Shown: piece after piece, positions 8,029 to 16,377 of the stretch | Position numbering within the stretch: the first letter of the stretch is position 1 | How the letters are laid out: every line of letters starts with the position of its first letter | Made by a program: the position numbers and the translations under genes | The notes under the pieces: generated by a model | What the model saw: the letters and a program-made list of their open reading frames with translations, nothing else | Told to the model about the DNA's origin: nothing | Database searches by the model: none | Assembly: GCA_002399235.1 (NCBI GenBank) | Contig: DHDH01000001.1 | Coordinates: 117,793 to 181,792, forward strand | Length of the DNA: 64,000 bases | Reading direction: 5' to 3' | Source of the DNA: Firmicutes bacterium UBA4881 | Lineage (GTDB): Bacteria; Bacillota; DTU065

Positions 8029-10818
8029 CTAAACTTGCCGGGGAGCACCCAGATAAGTTAAGTCGTTAAGAAGCAAGTTAGAAGCACGCTCCTTGTCTAT
8101 TGTTCCAGACACTAAAGCTATACCACCTTCTCTGATAGGTAATTGTTTACCACGAGGGAAGTAGGTGACATCCACTTGGCCGGTCTCATCTTCCATAACG
8201 AAAAAGACTACGGGGTTACCACTTTTTGTGGGTGGTCGGTGAGGTCTTAGGATTTGTCCGGCAAAGAGGATCGAGCCTGGGCTTTTTAAAGCTTTTTCTG
8301 CGGTAAGAGTAGCGGCAGGTAGTTGAGAACGATAAAACTGCATAGCATGAGCGGTAGGTGAGAGACTTAGGACCATCATTTCACGGAGAAAACGCTCCCA
8401 GGGAGTGAAATCACCAGGGATAGATTTTGTTCCCCAAAGTTCCCACAACAAGCTCCGACGACTAGAAGAAAAGCTATCTAGGGCACCTGCTAAAACTAAA
8501 GGACGTAGTTGAGCAGGTGATATAAAATCTAATTCAGCAAGAGAATGAAATGGTCTTTTTTGGCTAATTGCTTTCAGGACAGGATCATGAAGGCCCTTAA
8601 TAAGATTCAGTCCTAGGCATAGTTCGCCATTTTTCCCCATAGTAGCAAGTGGTGATAAATTAATATTTAGAGGGATAACCTTTACGCCACAACGCTTAGC
8701 TTCCCATAGCACCGATTGCGGAGGATAATAGCCAAGTGGCTGATTATTAAGCAGGGCGCCAAAGAATTCAGCAGGATAGTGACAGCGTAGGTAGGCTGTT
8801 TTGTAGGCTGTTTGAGCAAAGGAGGCTGAATGGGCTTCACATAGACCATAACCGGCAAAACTTTGTAAGAGATCAAAAACAGCTTCAGCAGTTTCAGAAG
8901 AGGTACCTCTGTCGAGAGCTCTTGCTAAAAAGAGATCTCGGAATTCTTTTAACTCAACTTCACGTTTCTTTTGTGTCAAGGCTTTGCGCAACCGATCAGA
9001 CTCTCCGGGCGTAAAGCCACCAAGAGCAGTAGCAATCTGGATGACCTGTTCTTGAAAGACAATTAGCCCATGGGTTTTCTCTAGATACGGTTTTAATTCT
9101 TCGTCTAGATAAGTTATTTTTTCTTCCTTACGTTGACGTTTAATAAAAGGTTCAACCATATTGCCTTTAATAGGGCCGGGACGGATTAAGGCTACACTAG
9201 AGACAATATCGCTAAAGTTTTGGGGTTTGATTCGTTGTTGTAAACTTCTTTGTGCAGGGCTCTCTATTTGGAATACACCGAGTGTTTTTCCAGAGGAGAT
9301 CATCTCGTAAGTAGCCTTGTCGTCAGCTTTAACAGGTAAGTCCATCTCAGCTAAGGCGCCTAAGGTTCGCAAAGATAAAAGGTCTAGTTTTACTAAACCA
9401 ACCTCTTCCACATCATCTTTATCTAAGGATATGATAGTTCTACCGGTAACTGCCTTAATAAGGGGTACGTGAGAAGAGAGGGATTTAGAAGAGATAACTA
9501 GCCCACTCGAGTGGGTAGCGATATGTCGAGGTAGACCATAAAAACTCTCAATAAAACTAGGTATAAGTTTATCAGGAAGGCCAATGCGAAGAAGATCGTT
9601 TTTAGCCATATCTTCTCTGTAACAGTGAAAACTACATATACCAGCTACAAATTCATGGCCATATTTGTGTTCTAGATAATCCCAGAGTTCGTTGCGTTTT
9701 TGCCAATCAAAATCGATATCAATATCAGGTTGCTGACTACGTTCGATACTAAGAAAACGTTCAAAGACTAAATTATGAGCTACAGGATCGACTTGAGTCA
9801 GATCTAAGCAATAGCTAACTAAAGAACCAGCAGCAGAACCACGGCCTTGATAGCAGATCTGCCGTTTTTTAGCCACCGACACTAGATCATAGACAATAAG
9901 AAAATAACCAGAATAGCCTAGAGTTGCGATAACCTGCAATTCATGTTGTAGACGAGCAGGAGCTTGTTTATTAGTGGGGGAATACTTTCTGGCTAAACCT
10001 TGCCAGGCAATACTGGCTAATTTTTCATCGGCATCAGGCCAAACAGGTAGTAGGTTAGGTGGTCGTAGAGGTTCTACTTCACACATTTCTGCCAGAGCAT
10101 AAGCTCCTTCTAAGGCTTTAGGGAAAGAACCAAAGCGTTCTTTGAGTTCTGATTCTGTGCAGAGATAACTAGCATTGTTAAAGGATCTTTCTGGATTAAC
10201 ATCATTTAGTTTAATACCTAATCGAACACAGCTTAAAGCGTCGTGAACGGGGAATTTTTCCGGGTAGGCATAATGCACATCCACAGTAGCAACAGTAGGT
10301 AGAGAGAGTCTAGTCGCTATCTCTGTAAGGGCTGAGAAAATCTCTATAGTACGAGGTAGTTGGTCATGACTTAGTTCAAGAAAAAAGCGCCCGGGCCAAA
10401 AGCGAGCCCAAACTTGGGCCTGCTCTAAAGCTTCTCTATAGCGTTTTTGCAGTATTAATCTTTGTAAACGCCCATTACGACAACCAGAGAGGATAAAAAT
10501 GCCATCACCGGTGGGCAGATTATTATCCCCTTTGTGGGTTGAATTGAGGTAACGACAGATTTTTTCGTACCCCAGATAATTTTCGGCTAAAACAGTTAGG
10601 TGGCTACCATCAAATAAAGTAAACTCACAGCCTATAATAGGTTTAATACCAGCCTCTAGAGCTAAACGTTGGAACTCCCAAACCCCTGAGACATTGTTAT
10701 GATCAGTTAGAGCCATAGCCTTATAACCAAGTTCACTACCTCGAGTAATTAACTCGCGAGGGAGACTAGCACCATCTAAAAGCGAGTACGCGGAATGGGT
10801 GTGTAAAGAAACTGTCAT
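8029..10818 (-). CDS. dnaE2: Error-prone DNA polymerase III alpha subunit, DnaE2/ImuC type
   Basis: C-family polymerase of 929 residues, shorter than replicative DnaE (about 1,150), as in the ImuC/DnaE2 branch. The N-terminal PHP domain has HTHSAYSLLDG and LTDHNNVSG. The palm carries PDIDIDFDW with the catalytic aspartates. AALLNNQPLGYY-like sequence (GALLNNQPLGYYPP) is characteristic of DnaE2. A C-terminal OB fold (ILFAGQILRPHRPP) is followed by no tau-binding tail. The two genes upstream encode an ImuB-like protein and DUF6504, so the product probably does translesion synthesis in an SOS mutasome. The 18-base distance from GGAGGG to the ATG makes the start less certain. Confidence 0.88.
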   Translation of the reverse strand: MTVSLHTHSAYSLLDGASLPRELITRGSELGYKAMALTDHNNVSGVWEFQRLALEAGIKPIIGCEFTLFDGSHLTVLAENYLGYEKICRYLNSTHKGDNNLPTGDGIFILSGCRNGRLQRLILQKRYREALEQAQVWARFWPGRFFLELSHDQLPRTIEIFSALTEIATRLSLPTVATVDVHYAYPEKFPVHDALSCVRLGIKLNDVNPERSFNNASYLCTESELKERFGSFPKALEGAYALAEMCEVEPLRPPNLLPVWPDADEKLASIAWQGLARKYSPTNKQAPARLQHELQVIATLGYSGYFLIVYDLVSVAKKRQICYQGRGSAAGSLVSYCLDLTQVDPVAHNLVFERFLSIERSQQPDIDIDFDWQKRNELWDYLEHKYGHEFVAGICSFHCYREDMAKNDLLRIGLPDKLIPSFIESFYGLPRHIATHSSGLVISSKSLSSHVPLIKAVTGRTIISLDKDDVEEVGLVKLDLLSLRTLGALAEMDLPVKADDKATYEMISSGKTLGVFQIESPAQRSLQQRIKPQNFSDIVSSVALIRPGPIKGNMVEPFIKRQRKEEKITYLDEELKPYLEKTHGLIVFQEQVIQIATALGGFTPGESDRLRKALTQKKREVELKEFRDLFLARALDRGTSSETAEAVFDLLQSFAGYGLCEAHSASFAQTAYKTAYLRCHYPAEFFGALLNNQPLGYYPPQSVLWEAKRCGVKVIPLNINLSPLATMGKNGELCLGLNLIKGLHDPVLKAISQKRPFHSLAELDFISPAQLRPLVLAGALDSFSSSRRSLLWELWGTKSIPGDFTPWERFLREMMVLSLSPTAHAMQFYRSQLPAATLTAEKALKSPGSILFAGQILRPHRPPTKSGNPVVFFVMEDETGQVDVTYFPRGKQLPIREGGIALVSGTIDKERASNLLLNDLTYLGAPRQV

Positions 10819-10842
10819 AGCATTTTCTGTGTTTTTCCCTCC

Positions 10843-11088
10843 TTAGTCAAAACTTTGATAGAGAAGGGTTTCACCCTGGGGAGTAATAGCAATTTCAAAG
10901 AGTCCTTGTGGTTTGGTGGCTACAAGCACAAACTCCAACATGGGCTCGCCTAACCACCAAGCACCACTTTCCAACCAGCGGTCAAGTTTCTTACAGATAG
11001 TATACTCGACCCCATGAAAGACAAAACTATCCTGCTCAATTGTTATGGGTAATTGCCAAATATGGGTCAAATTCAAACCCCCAAACAA
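10843..11088 (-). CDS. DUF6504-like small protein, detached C-terminal domain of an ImuB-type protein
   Basis: 81 residues from a TTG that overlaps the imuB-like gene by 53 bases in a different frame. The pattern WLESGAWWLGEP followed by FVLVATKPQGLFEI and a terminal YQSFD matches my recollection of DUF6504, normally the C-terminal domain of SOS-linked Y-family (ImuB-like) proteins. No clear ribosome site precedes the TTG, so the real start could be later or be reached by re-initiation or +1 frameshifting. It is 24 bases upstream of dnaE2. Confidence 0.6.
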   Translation of the reverse strand: MFGGLNLTHIWQLPITIEQDSFVFHGVEYTICKKLDRWLESGAWWLGEPMLEFVLVATKPQGLFEIAITPQGETLLYQSFD

Positions 11089-11878
11089 AGTTAGCTTGCC
11101 GAACTAGCTCTCGGCGGTTAGGAGTCAGGCCTAGTTTTAAACCACTTTCTTGGGCTAAAAGACTATAAAGAGCCTGAGGTAGATTAAAGTCAAAAAGATT
11201 ACCTTGTTTGACAGGGGGTGAATCCCAGCTAATAACGACGAGTGTTTGCCAAGGCCAAAGACTTTTAAGCGCTCTTAGCAAAGAGTGCTTGCCAAATTTC
11301 TCTGGCCTAAAGTCAAGGCTTTTTTCTTCGGTTAAAAACCACAACTGAGCTATCTTGGCTGGTAATTGTTGTTGTAATTTAGCAAAAGTCTTTTCCAAAG
11401 ATTCACTAGAAAAACGGCCTTCCCAAAAAGGGGGAGTGGCATTAATTGTTTCACTATACTCGCCACGACAATAAGAGAAGATCTTTTCCCCTAACTCCCC
11501 TAGTCTAAGTCTTAAGGCCTCAAGGGGAATTTGTTGTAAAGAACCTATGGTTTTAAAGCCCGCTTGAAAAAATTCTGTCAAAAGTGGCGGGGGAACTGGC
11601 CAAAGACAATCGACTGGCAATTTGAAAAAAGCTTCGTTATTTTTTAACCAAAAAAGACCGGAACGTGCCTGATAGATAGCGATCGCTTTAGCGATTAATA
11701 GATTGTCTGCGACAGCTAGGCAACTATTGAACTGTTTGCCCCATTCTAGAAGTTCTTCTTTGCTAGTGGGTCCAAGCTCAAGAGCATAGCCCTTAGATTC
11801 TTCCCTAAATCGTGGTGTCTTACAATAGACTAGGTAACGTTTTTCGAGACTAGGGGTTGAAAGAAGGTAAGCAAACAT
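11036..11878 (-). CDS. ImuB-like (non-catalytic Y-family polymerase homologue), N-terminally short
   Basis: 280 residues. LPVDCLWPVPPPLLTEFF through GSLQQIPLEALRLRLGE looks like the helix-hairpin-helix thumb of Y-family polymerases, and a little-finger-like region follows. The catalytic palm (usual start DIDAFFA with acidic residues) is missing, so it should lack polymerase activity, as known for ImuB. Typical ImuB proteins are above 400 residues, so both the N-terminal part and the C-terminal DUF6504 part are absent; the latter is encoded separately just downstream. No good ribosome site precedes the ATG. Its role, by family knowledge, would be to bridge DnaE2 to the beta clamp. Confidence 0.65.
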   Translation of the reverse strand: MFAYLLSTPSLEKRYLVYCKTPRFREESKGYALELGPTSKEELLEWGKQFNSCLAVADNLLIAKAIAIYQARSGLFWLKNNEAFFKLPVDCLWPVPPPLLTEFFQAGFKTIGSLQQIPLEALRLRLGELGEKIFSYCRGEYSETINATPPFWEGRFSSESLEKTFAKLQQQLPAKIAQLWFLTEEKSLDFRPEKFGKHSLLRALKSLWPWQTLVVISWDSPPVKQGNLFDFNLPQALYSLLAQESGLKLGLTPNRRELVRQANFVWGFEFDPYLAITHNN

Positions 11879-12066
11879 AAACTTACAAGTTAAACTACAT
11901 CCAGGCCATGGGCTTTAGCTGAATGCAGGATAACCTAGGCCTCCCTTCGTTTACAAAAATATAATTGAATCTTCGCGACCGAAGTCACGAGTTTTTTGGC
12001 TCAATATCATTAAACTTAATGCTTAGGTTATAGTTCTAAGTATGTGGACAAAAAATACTCACCCAC

Positions 12067-12080
12067 CGAACACATGTTCT
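12067..12080. promoter_or_regulatory. LexA (SOS) operator
   Basis: CGAACACATGTTCT matches the Gram-positive LexA box (CGAACRNRYGTTYG), with a perfect GAAC-N4-GTTC palindrome at 12068-12079. It covers the expected transcription start of the minus-strand promoter for the imuB-like/dnaE2 operon. Confidence 0.85.
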
Positions 12081-12086
12081 ATATAG

Positions 12087-12115
12087 ATTATATGCTGTCA
12101 CCTAATAAAGTTCAA
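12087..12115 (-). promoter_or_regulatory. Sigma-A promoter of the SOS mutagenesis operon
   Basis: On the minus strand TTGAAC (12115-12110) and TATAAT (12092-12087) are separated by exactly 17 bases. Transcription would start near 12080, inside the LexA box, so bound LexA should block it. The leader to the imuB-like ATG is about 200 bases. Confidence 0.8.
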
Positions 12116-12221
12116 CTCTTTCTAAGTGGTAAATATTGCTTTAAGGGTTGTTTTTAGGGGAAGGAAAGCAGAGCTTGTGCCAAGAATTAGAAAAACGAGC
12201 ATACACTAGGAGGGGATTTAG

Positions 12222-12728
12222 ATGGCAAAGATAGCCATGGTAATTGCGAGAAAAGATTTTCGTGACGAGGAGTATCTTCACCCCAAGGAAGAGTTTATGC
12301 AAAATGGGCATGAAGTAATTACTGCATCATCGTGGACCAAGGAGTGCACGGGACGCTTTGGTGCAATAGTTAAACCAGATATTAATCTAGCCGAGTTATT
12401 GCCTGAGGACTTTGATGCTTTAGTGTTTGTCGGTGGTGGCGGAGCAAGTGAATATTTTGATTCTCCGATAGCCCAAGGTTTAGCACGTAAGGCGTATCGT
12501 GAAGGCAAAGTAGTTGCTGCTATATGTATTGCACCTCTGATTTTGAGTAGATCAGGTCTTTTACAAGGTAAAAAAGCTACTGTCTATCCAGATGGCCAAG
12601 AAGAATTGGTTCGTGGTGGTGCGGTTTATACAGGTAATATTGTTGAGACAGATGGACGTATTATTACAGGCAACGGCCCGGCGGCAGCAAGAGATTTTGC
12701 CCAGGCTGTCATGGTGCAAATAAAGTAG
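12222..12728 (+). CDS. DJ-1/PfpI family protein
   Basis: 168-residue class I glutamine-amidotransferase-like protein of the DJ-1/PfpI superfamily. The nucleophile-elbow cysteine is in AAICIAPLIL; the usual following His is replaced by Ile, so hydrolase activity is uncertain. DALVFVGGGGASEY is the oxyanion-loop region and TGNGPAAARDF the C-terminal signature. AGGAGGGG precedes the ATG. One base separates its stop from the GTPase gene downstream, so the two form an operon. Confidence 0.88.
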   Translation: MAKIAMVIARKDFRDEEYLHPKEEFMQNGHEVITASSWTKECTGRFGAIVKPDINLAELLPEDFDALVFVGGGGASEYFDSPIAQGLARKAYREGKVVAAICIAPLILSRSGLLQGKKATVYPDGQEELVRGGAVYTGNIVETDGRIITGNGPAAARDFAQAVMVQIK

Positions 12729-12729
12729 G

Positions 12730-13677
12730 ATGCATCTTGTTTTAATCACAGGTAGCATGGGATCAGGAAAAACTTTAGTACTAAAAGAACTTTTTCTTAA
12801 ACTTTTAAATAAGTACAAAACAGTCTTAATGGTACATGAAGCTGGATGTATCGGTATGGATGCAGCTTTTTTAGCACAAAACAATATTCCTGCACTTAAC
12901 TATTCTTATTGTAAGGTTGCAGAAGATCCAGGGCAGACATTTATGTACAACCTCGAGAATGCTAGACAAAAATTCAATCCAGATATTGTTTGTGTGGAAA
13001 TAACTGGCAATGTAGCTACACCTGTAGTTATTAAAGAAGCTAAAAAGAGAGATTCCAACATACAGATACAAACTGTTATCTATGTTCTCGATGCTACCAA
13101 TTTTTTAAGTGAATATAGGAAAAAAAGAGAGTTCATCCAACTGCAAATAACCTGGTCTGATTATGTAATTATCAATAAAGAAGAACGGTTAAATTTGCAC
13201 CAGAAAGAATCAATTAGAAAAATAATCAAGACCATTAATCCTGTTGCAACTGTTTTAGAGACTAGGTATGGGATATTAACACGGGATTTGTTAGCCAAAA
13301 TCGCTATCGACCTTCAATCTCCAAAGGGGTCTATTATTTATAGTACAGAAAATAATCAACTGGAAACTAAAAAATCTCTTTGGACAAAAGGAACTGAAAA
13401 CAAGATTCGCTGTGGCTTTTTATTTACCGAGGGATCAACAGATCCGAAAAAGATTACAAATTTCTTCTTACGGCATAAAGATAAGATTGTTAGGGCTAAA
13501 GGTAGATTTGTTACTGGTTATGGATTGTGTTACCTGCAGCTTAACCAAGGTAGTGTTGATTATCAGATTTTTGGGGTAGAAAAATTTTTCCATAATAAGA
13601 ATATAGCTTCTTTACTGGTTCCTGCGGACTTCCAGGCTGATCTAAAACTGGAATTTATGGACTGCTTTGAGCGTTAA
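12730..13677 (+). CDS. CobW/HypB-type (COG0523) GTP-binding protein
   Basis: G3E-family GTPase-like protein, 315 residues. Walker A is GSMGSGKT (residues 8-15), CVEITG is the Walker B region, and IINKEE replaces the usual NKxD. The C-terminal part (RCGFLFTEGS onward) resembles a CobW C-terminal domain. No CxCC metal motif is visible, so a metal-chaperone role is an inference from family only. It may cooperate with the PfpI-type protein, whose gene ends one base before this start. Confidence 0.75.
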   Translation: MHLVLITGSMGSGKTLVLKELFLKLLNKYKTVLMVHEAGCIGMDAAFLAQNNIPALNYSYCKVAEDPGQTFMYNLENARQKFNPDIVCVEITGNVATPVVIKEAKKRDSNIQIQTVIYVLDATNFLSEYRKKREFIQLQITWSDYVIINKEERLNLHQKESIRKIIKTINPVATVLETRYGILTRDLLAKIAIDLQSPKGSIIYSTENNQLETKKSLWTKGTENKIRCGFLFTEGSTDPKKITNFFLRHKDKIVRAKGRFVTGYGLCYLQLNQGSVDYQIFGVEKFFHNKNIASLLVPADFQADLKLEFMDCFER

Positions 13678-13755
13678 ATGAGGCTTAAAATGCTAAGAAA
13701 ATGAATACAATGGCATTGTAGTAAACCTCATTTGCAATAGGAAGGAGCAACTGTT

Positions 13756-14817
13756 TTGCATAGAAGGACCGGTCTAATAGCATCTATTTGGTTTCTGGTT
13801 ACCATTCTATTTGTTAGTGGCCTGGTTTTTTCGGTGGGACCGAAAGAAGGAAAGGTGGCATCTAAAGAGCCAGCTCAAGTTATGATTAAGTTATATGTGT
13901 ACGGGACAGGTCTTTTAGAGTTAGATCTAGAGGAATATTTAGTAGGTGTCGTGGCTGCAGAACTTCCAGCTTCTTTTGGCATCGAAGCCCATAAAGCTCA
14001 GGCAGTAGCCGCACGTACTTACGTCGTAAAAAGGTTAGAAAAGATTAGAAAAAACGGTTCTCCTTATCCCGAGGGAGCAGATATAACAAATCTTCCCCAA
14101 GAAGGCCAAGCTTGGATTTCCGAGGCTGAGCGCTTAGAACGTTGGCAGTCTTCGTATTCTTATAACCAGAAAAAGATTCAAGAAGCGGTCCTAGCTACTA
14201 AAAGTCAAGTTTTGACCTATAACGGACAATTAATCGAAGCATTATATTGTTCTACAGCAGGCCCACATACAGAAGATGCCCAAGAGGTATTTCGCATTCA
14301 ATTGCCTTATTTAAAAGCTCAACCTAATCCCTTTGATAGTCATTCGCCTCGTTATAAAGATGCCAAAACGTTTAGTATTGCCGAACTAGGGAAGTCTTTA
14401 GGTGTAAAACTCAAAGAGAAAGAACTTCTTATGGCATTAAGGTCTCCTCAGGGACCGGAAGTAATACCAGTAGCTAGCTTACTAGACCCTTGGCTTAACC
14501 CTGATAAAGGAGCAAATTCTTTAAAAATAATAGCTCGTAACCGTTCAGGAAGGGTAAGTCAAGTTGCAGTAGGAGGGCGTATATTTTCAGGAACCGAGAT
14601 ACGTTCCAAACTAGGCCTAAGATCAACAAACTTTACCTATCAAATTAGTAGTGACGGGAAGAAAATAACCTTTTATACTACAGGGTATGGTCACGGTGTT
14701 GGGATGTCTCAATACGGAGCAGACGGGATGGCTAATAAAGGTTATAACTACAAAGAAATATTAGCTTTTTATTATCCCGGTACAAATTTAGTTTCACTTG
14801 GCTTAAGAAGGGAATAA
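13756..14817 (+). CDS. spoIID: SpoIID/LytB-domain protein
   Basis: Peptidoglycan lytic transglycosylase-like protein with one N-terminal membrane segment (about residues 8-28). The SpoIID domain shows LDLEEYLVGVVAAELPASF, AHKAQAVAARTYV and the C-terminal GYGHGVGMSQYGADGMA signature. SpoIID acts in engulfment during sporulation; paralogues (LytB-type) act elsewhere, so the exact role is inferred. The TTG start has GAAGGAG eight bases upstream. 353 residues is a normal size. Confidence 0.85.
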   Translation: MHRRTGLIASIWFLVTILFVSGLVFSVGPKEGKVASKEPAQVMIKLYVYGTGLLELDLEEYLVGVVAAELPASFGIEAHKAQAVAARTYVVKRLEKIRKNGSPYPEGADITNLPQEGQAWISEAERLERWQSSYSYNQKKIQEAVLATKSQVLTYNGQLIEALYCSTAGPHTEDAQEVFRIQLPYLKAQPNPFDSHSPRYKDAKTFSIAELGKSLGVKLKEKELLMALRSPQGPEVIPVASLLDPWLNPDKGANSLKIIARNRSGRVSQVAVGGRIFSGTEIRSKLGLRSTNFTYQISSDGKKITFYTTGYGHGVGMSQYGADGMANKGYNYKEILAFYYPGTNLVSLGLRRE

Positions 14818-14829
14818 TAAAGATCTAAA

Positions 14830-14876
14830 GGAGTAGATGCACTAATGTTGAATTTTGTACGAAGAGCATCTACTCC
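14830..14876. promoter_or_regulatory. Perfect 11-bp inverted repeat upstream of nrdJ
   Basis: GGAGTAGATGC (14830-14840) pairs with GCATCTACTCC (14866-14876) across a 25-base loop. No T-run follows, so it is not an ordinary terminator. It could close the spoIID-type transcript or act in the nrdJ leader. Confidence 0.4.
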
Positions 14877-14903
14877 ATACCAATTGGAAGGGGGAGGTTT
14901 TAT

Positions 14904-15134
14904 TTGGCTCTAAAACTAAGTAAAAATGCACAAACTGTTTTAGAAAAACGTTATCTGATGAAAAAAGATGGACAAGTAGTGGAGACCCCGGAGGACTTAT
15001 TTAAACGTGTAGCAGCTAATATTGCAGAAGCAGACAAACTCTACGATGAGAATGCAGATGTGGAAGCTAAAGCTGCTAGGTTTTACGAAGTGATGACTGA
15101 ATTGAAATTCTTACCTAATAGTCCCACTCTGATG
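14904..15134 (+). CDS. nrdJ: Cobalamin-dependent ribonucleoside reductase NrdJ, exon 1 (residues 1-77)
   Basis: First exon of a class II (adenosylcobalamin) ribonucleotide reductase, which makes deoxyribonucleotides without oxygen. TTG start with GGGGGAGG seven bases upstream. The exon ends PNSPTLM and the protein resumes NAGRELQQ at 16401, exactly between codons. If unspliced, translation stops six codons into the intron (TAG at 15150). Joining 14904-15134, 16401-16994 and 17925-19343 gives 747 continuous codons, the normal length for this family. The last six bases (CTGATG, 15129-15134) are the intron binding site IBS1. Confidence 0.93.
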
Positions 15135-15570
15135 GTGCGCCAAGATAGTTAGCAGGTAGCGCCGGGCAAGCCGGTACGAAACTCGGGACAGGTTTCGTTA
15201 GAGATCTGCTTACCCATTAGGGGACAACAGCATGCACGATCTCTAGGTACCACAAGGCCAAAGCTGGATTGCTTGAACTCTAGTTCTACTGGATCAAGTG
15301 GGGATCTGCTAAGGCATCTGGCTGTAAAGAAGAGTATTCATCGATTCTTCTTTAGTCCCGAAGCCAGACAGGGTATCCTAAACTTAATAAGTTTTCGATA
15401 CTAAAAGAACGAACGGAGAGCCTAAATGGTACAATTTATCTGACTAGCGAACTTGGGATAGGTTTTTGTCAAAAAACCTACGGAGCTCTCATAGTAGTCA
15501 AGGCGGTAACACCGTCCTAAAGGCGAAGGGGAGCAGGCCAGTTGGTAATAAAGAAGCGGAGGTATGCGTA

Positions 15571-16332
15571 ATGCAAGATAGCCTCGTTGTCTTGAATTGC
15601 CTAGAAAAGAGTTCTGCAAACAAAGTTCTTCAGAGAGTCTATAGACAACTATTTAACTTAAATTTCTATGGAACAAAAGGTCAGGAGATTGTAGCAGCAT
15701 TAAAAAAAGAAAGTTATCGTCAACTACCTACTGCGCAATTAAACGAACTAAAAGCAGTAGTACAAAAGATTTTATCAGTTGTCTTTGCTGCTAAATTTGC
15801 TGAAACAGGTATTTATAAAGAGTTAAAAGGACAGTGTTTACCAGCTAGCTTAGTAGAAAAACCTGAAGAGATACTGGTAAAACGTATCGCTGATGGACGC
15901 TGGTGGCAGCTGTATAATTTTTTACGTCCCTGGCGTATGTATCTGCCCCAAGAAAAGTTACTTATTTGGGACGAAAACTTTTATAGATGGCTACCAGATG
16001 ATGGAACTATTTATAAGATAGATCTAGCAGGGTTTACTTGGCAACTAGGTAAGATAACACTGCAAAGCTCTTTTAAAACCACACTACTTAAACCATACCT
16101 GCGGTATGGGAAACCTTTACATCGAAGCGGTCTCCTTAACCTACCAGAAAAGGTAATTATTGCCACTTACAAGGCGGAAGAGTCTCGGTTTCGGCAGATT
16201 TTATCTGTTCTAACCGAACCTAAGAAAGAAGCTGAGATGCTCTATCTTTTACGGCAGAGTCTCTTAAAAACCTTAGCTTGTAAATATAGAACATCGACAC
16301 GTGATATTGAAGAACGTTTTGAACTTTTTTGA
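15571..16332 (+). CDS. Intron-encoded mini-maturase lacking the reverse-transcriptase core
   Basis: 253 residues from an ATG eight bases after GGAGG (15558-15562); the upstream open frame belongs to ribozyme sequence. The N-terminus (MQDSLVVLNCLEK, QRVYRQLFNLNFY, ALKKESYRQLP, VQKILSVVFAAKF) resembles the first blocks of mitochondrial-like LtrA proteins. The middle, which should hold RT blocks 2-5 with YADD, is gone. The C-terminus (YGKPLHRSGLLN, IIATYKAEES, RQSLLKTLACKYRTSTRD) matches the maturase X/thumb region; no DNA-binding or HNH domain follows. It probably binds intron RNA to aid splicing but cannot reverse transcribe. An intact frame suggests selection. Confidence 0.8.
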   Translation: MQDSLVVLNCLEKSSANKVLQRVYRQLFNLNFYGTKGQEIVAALKKESYRQLPTAQLNELKAVVQKILSVVFAAKFAETGIYKELKGQCLPASLVEKPEEILVKRIADGRWWQLYNFLRPWRMYLPQEKLLIWDENFYRWLPDDGTIYKIDLAGFTWQLGKITLQSSFKTTLLKPYLRYGKPLHRSGLLNLPEKVIIATYKAEESRFRQILSVLTEPKKEAEMLYLLRQSLLKTLACKYRTSTRDIEERFELF

Positions 16333-16343
16333 CACTGGCTGGA

Positions 16344-16377
16344 GAGCCGTATGCTTCGAAAGATGCACGTGCGGTTC
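16344..16377 (+). ncRNA. Group II intron domain V (intron 1)
   Basis: 34-nt catalytic hairpin starting GAGCCGTATGC and ending GTGCGGTTC. It differs from the intron 2 copy mainly in the apical stem and loop. Confidence 0.92.

Larger units (their letters stand above)
11879..12221. other. Divergent intergenic region, 343 bases
   Basis: Holds the minus-strand SOS promoter and LexA box plus a roughly 200-base leader for the imuB-like gene. On the minus strand GGGAGG near 11940 is followed by a 13-codon stretch lacking a normal start codon; this may be a relic of the lost ImuB N-terminus or chance. No separate gene is visible. The promoter of the plus-strand pfpI-type gene is not obvious. Confidence 0.6.

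Noticed and set aside
11900..11940. Short minus-strand leader peptide after GGGAGG upstream of the imuB-like gene
   Set aside because: No ATG, GTG or TTG start at usable spacing and only 13 codons.
15466..15570. A longer N-terminus for the intron protein
   Set aside because: This stretch is ribozyme sequence shared with intron 2, and the ATG at 15571 has a proper ribosome site.
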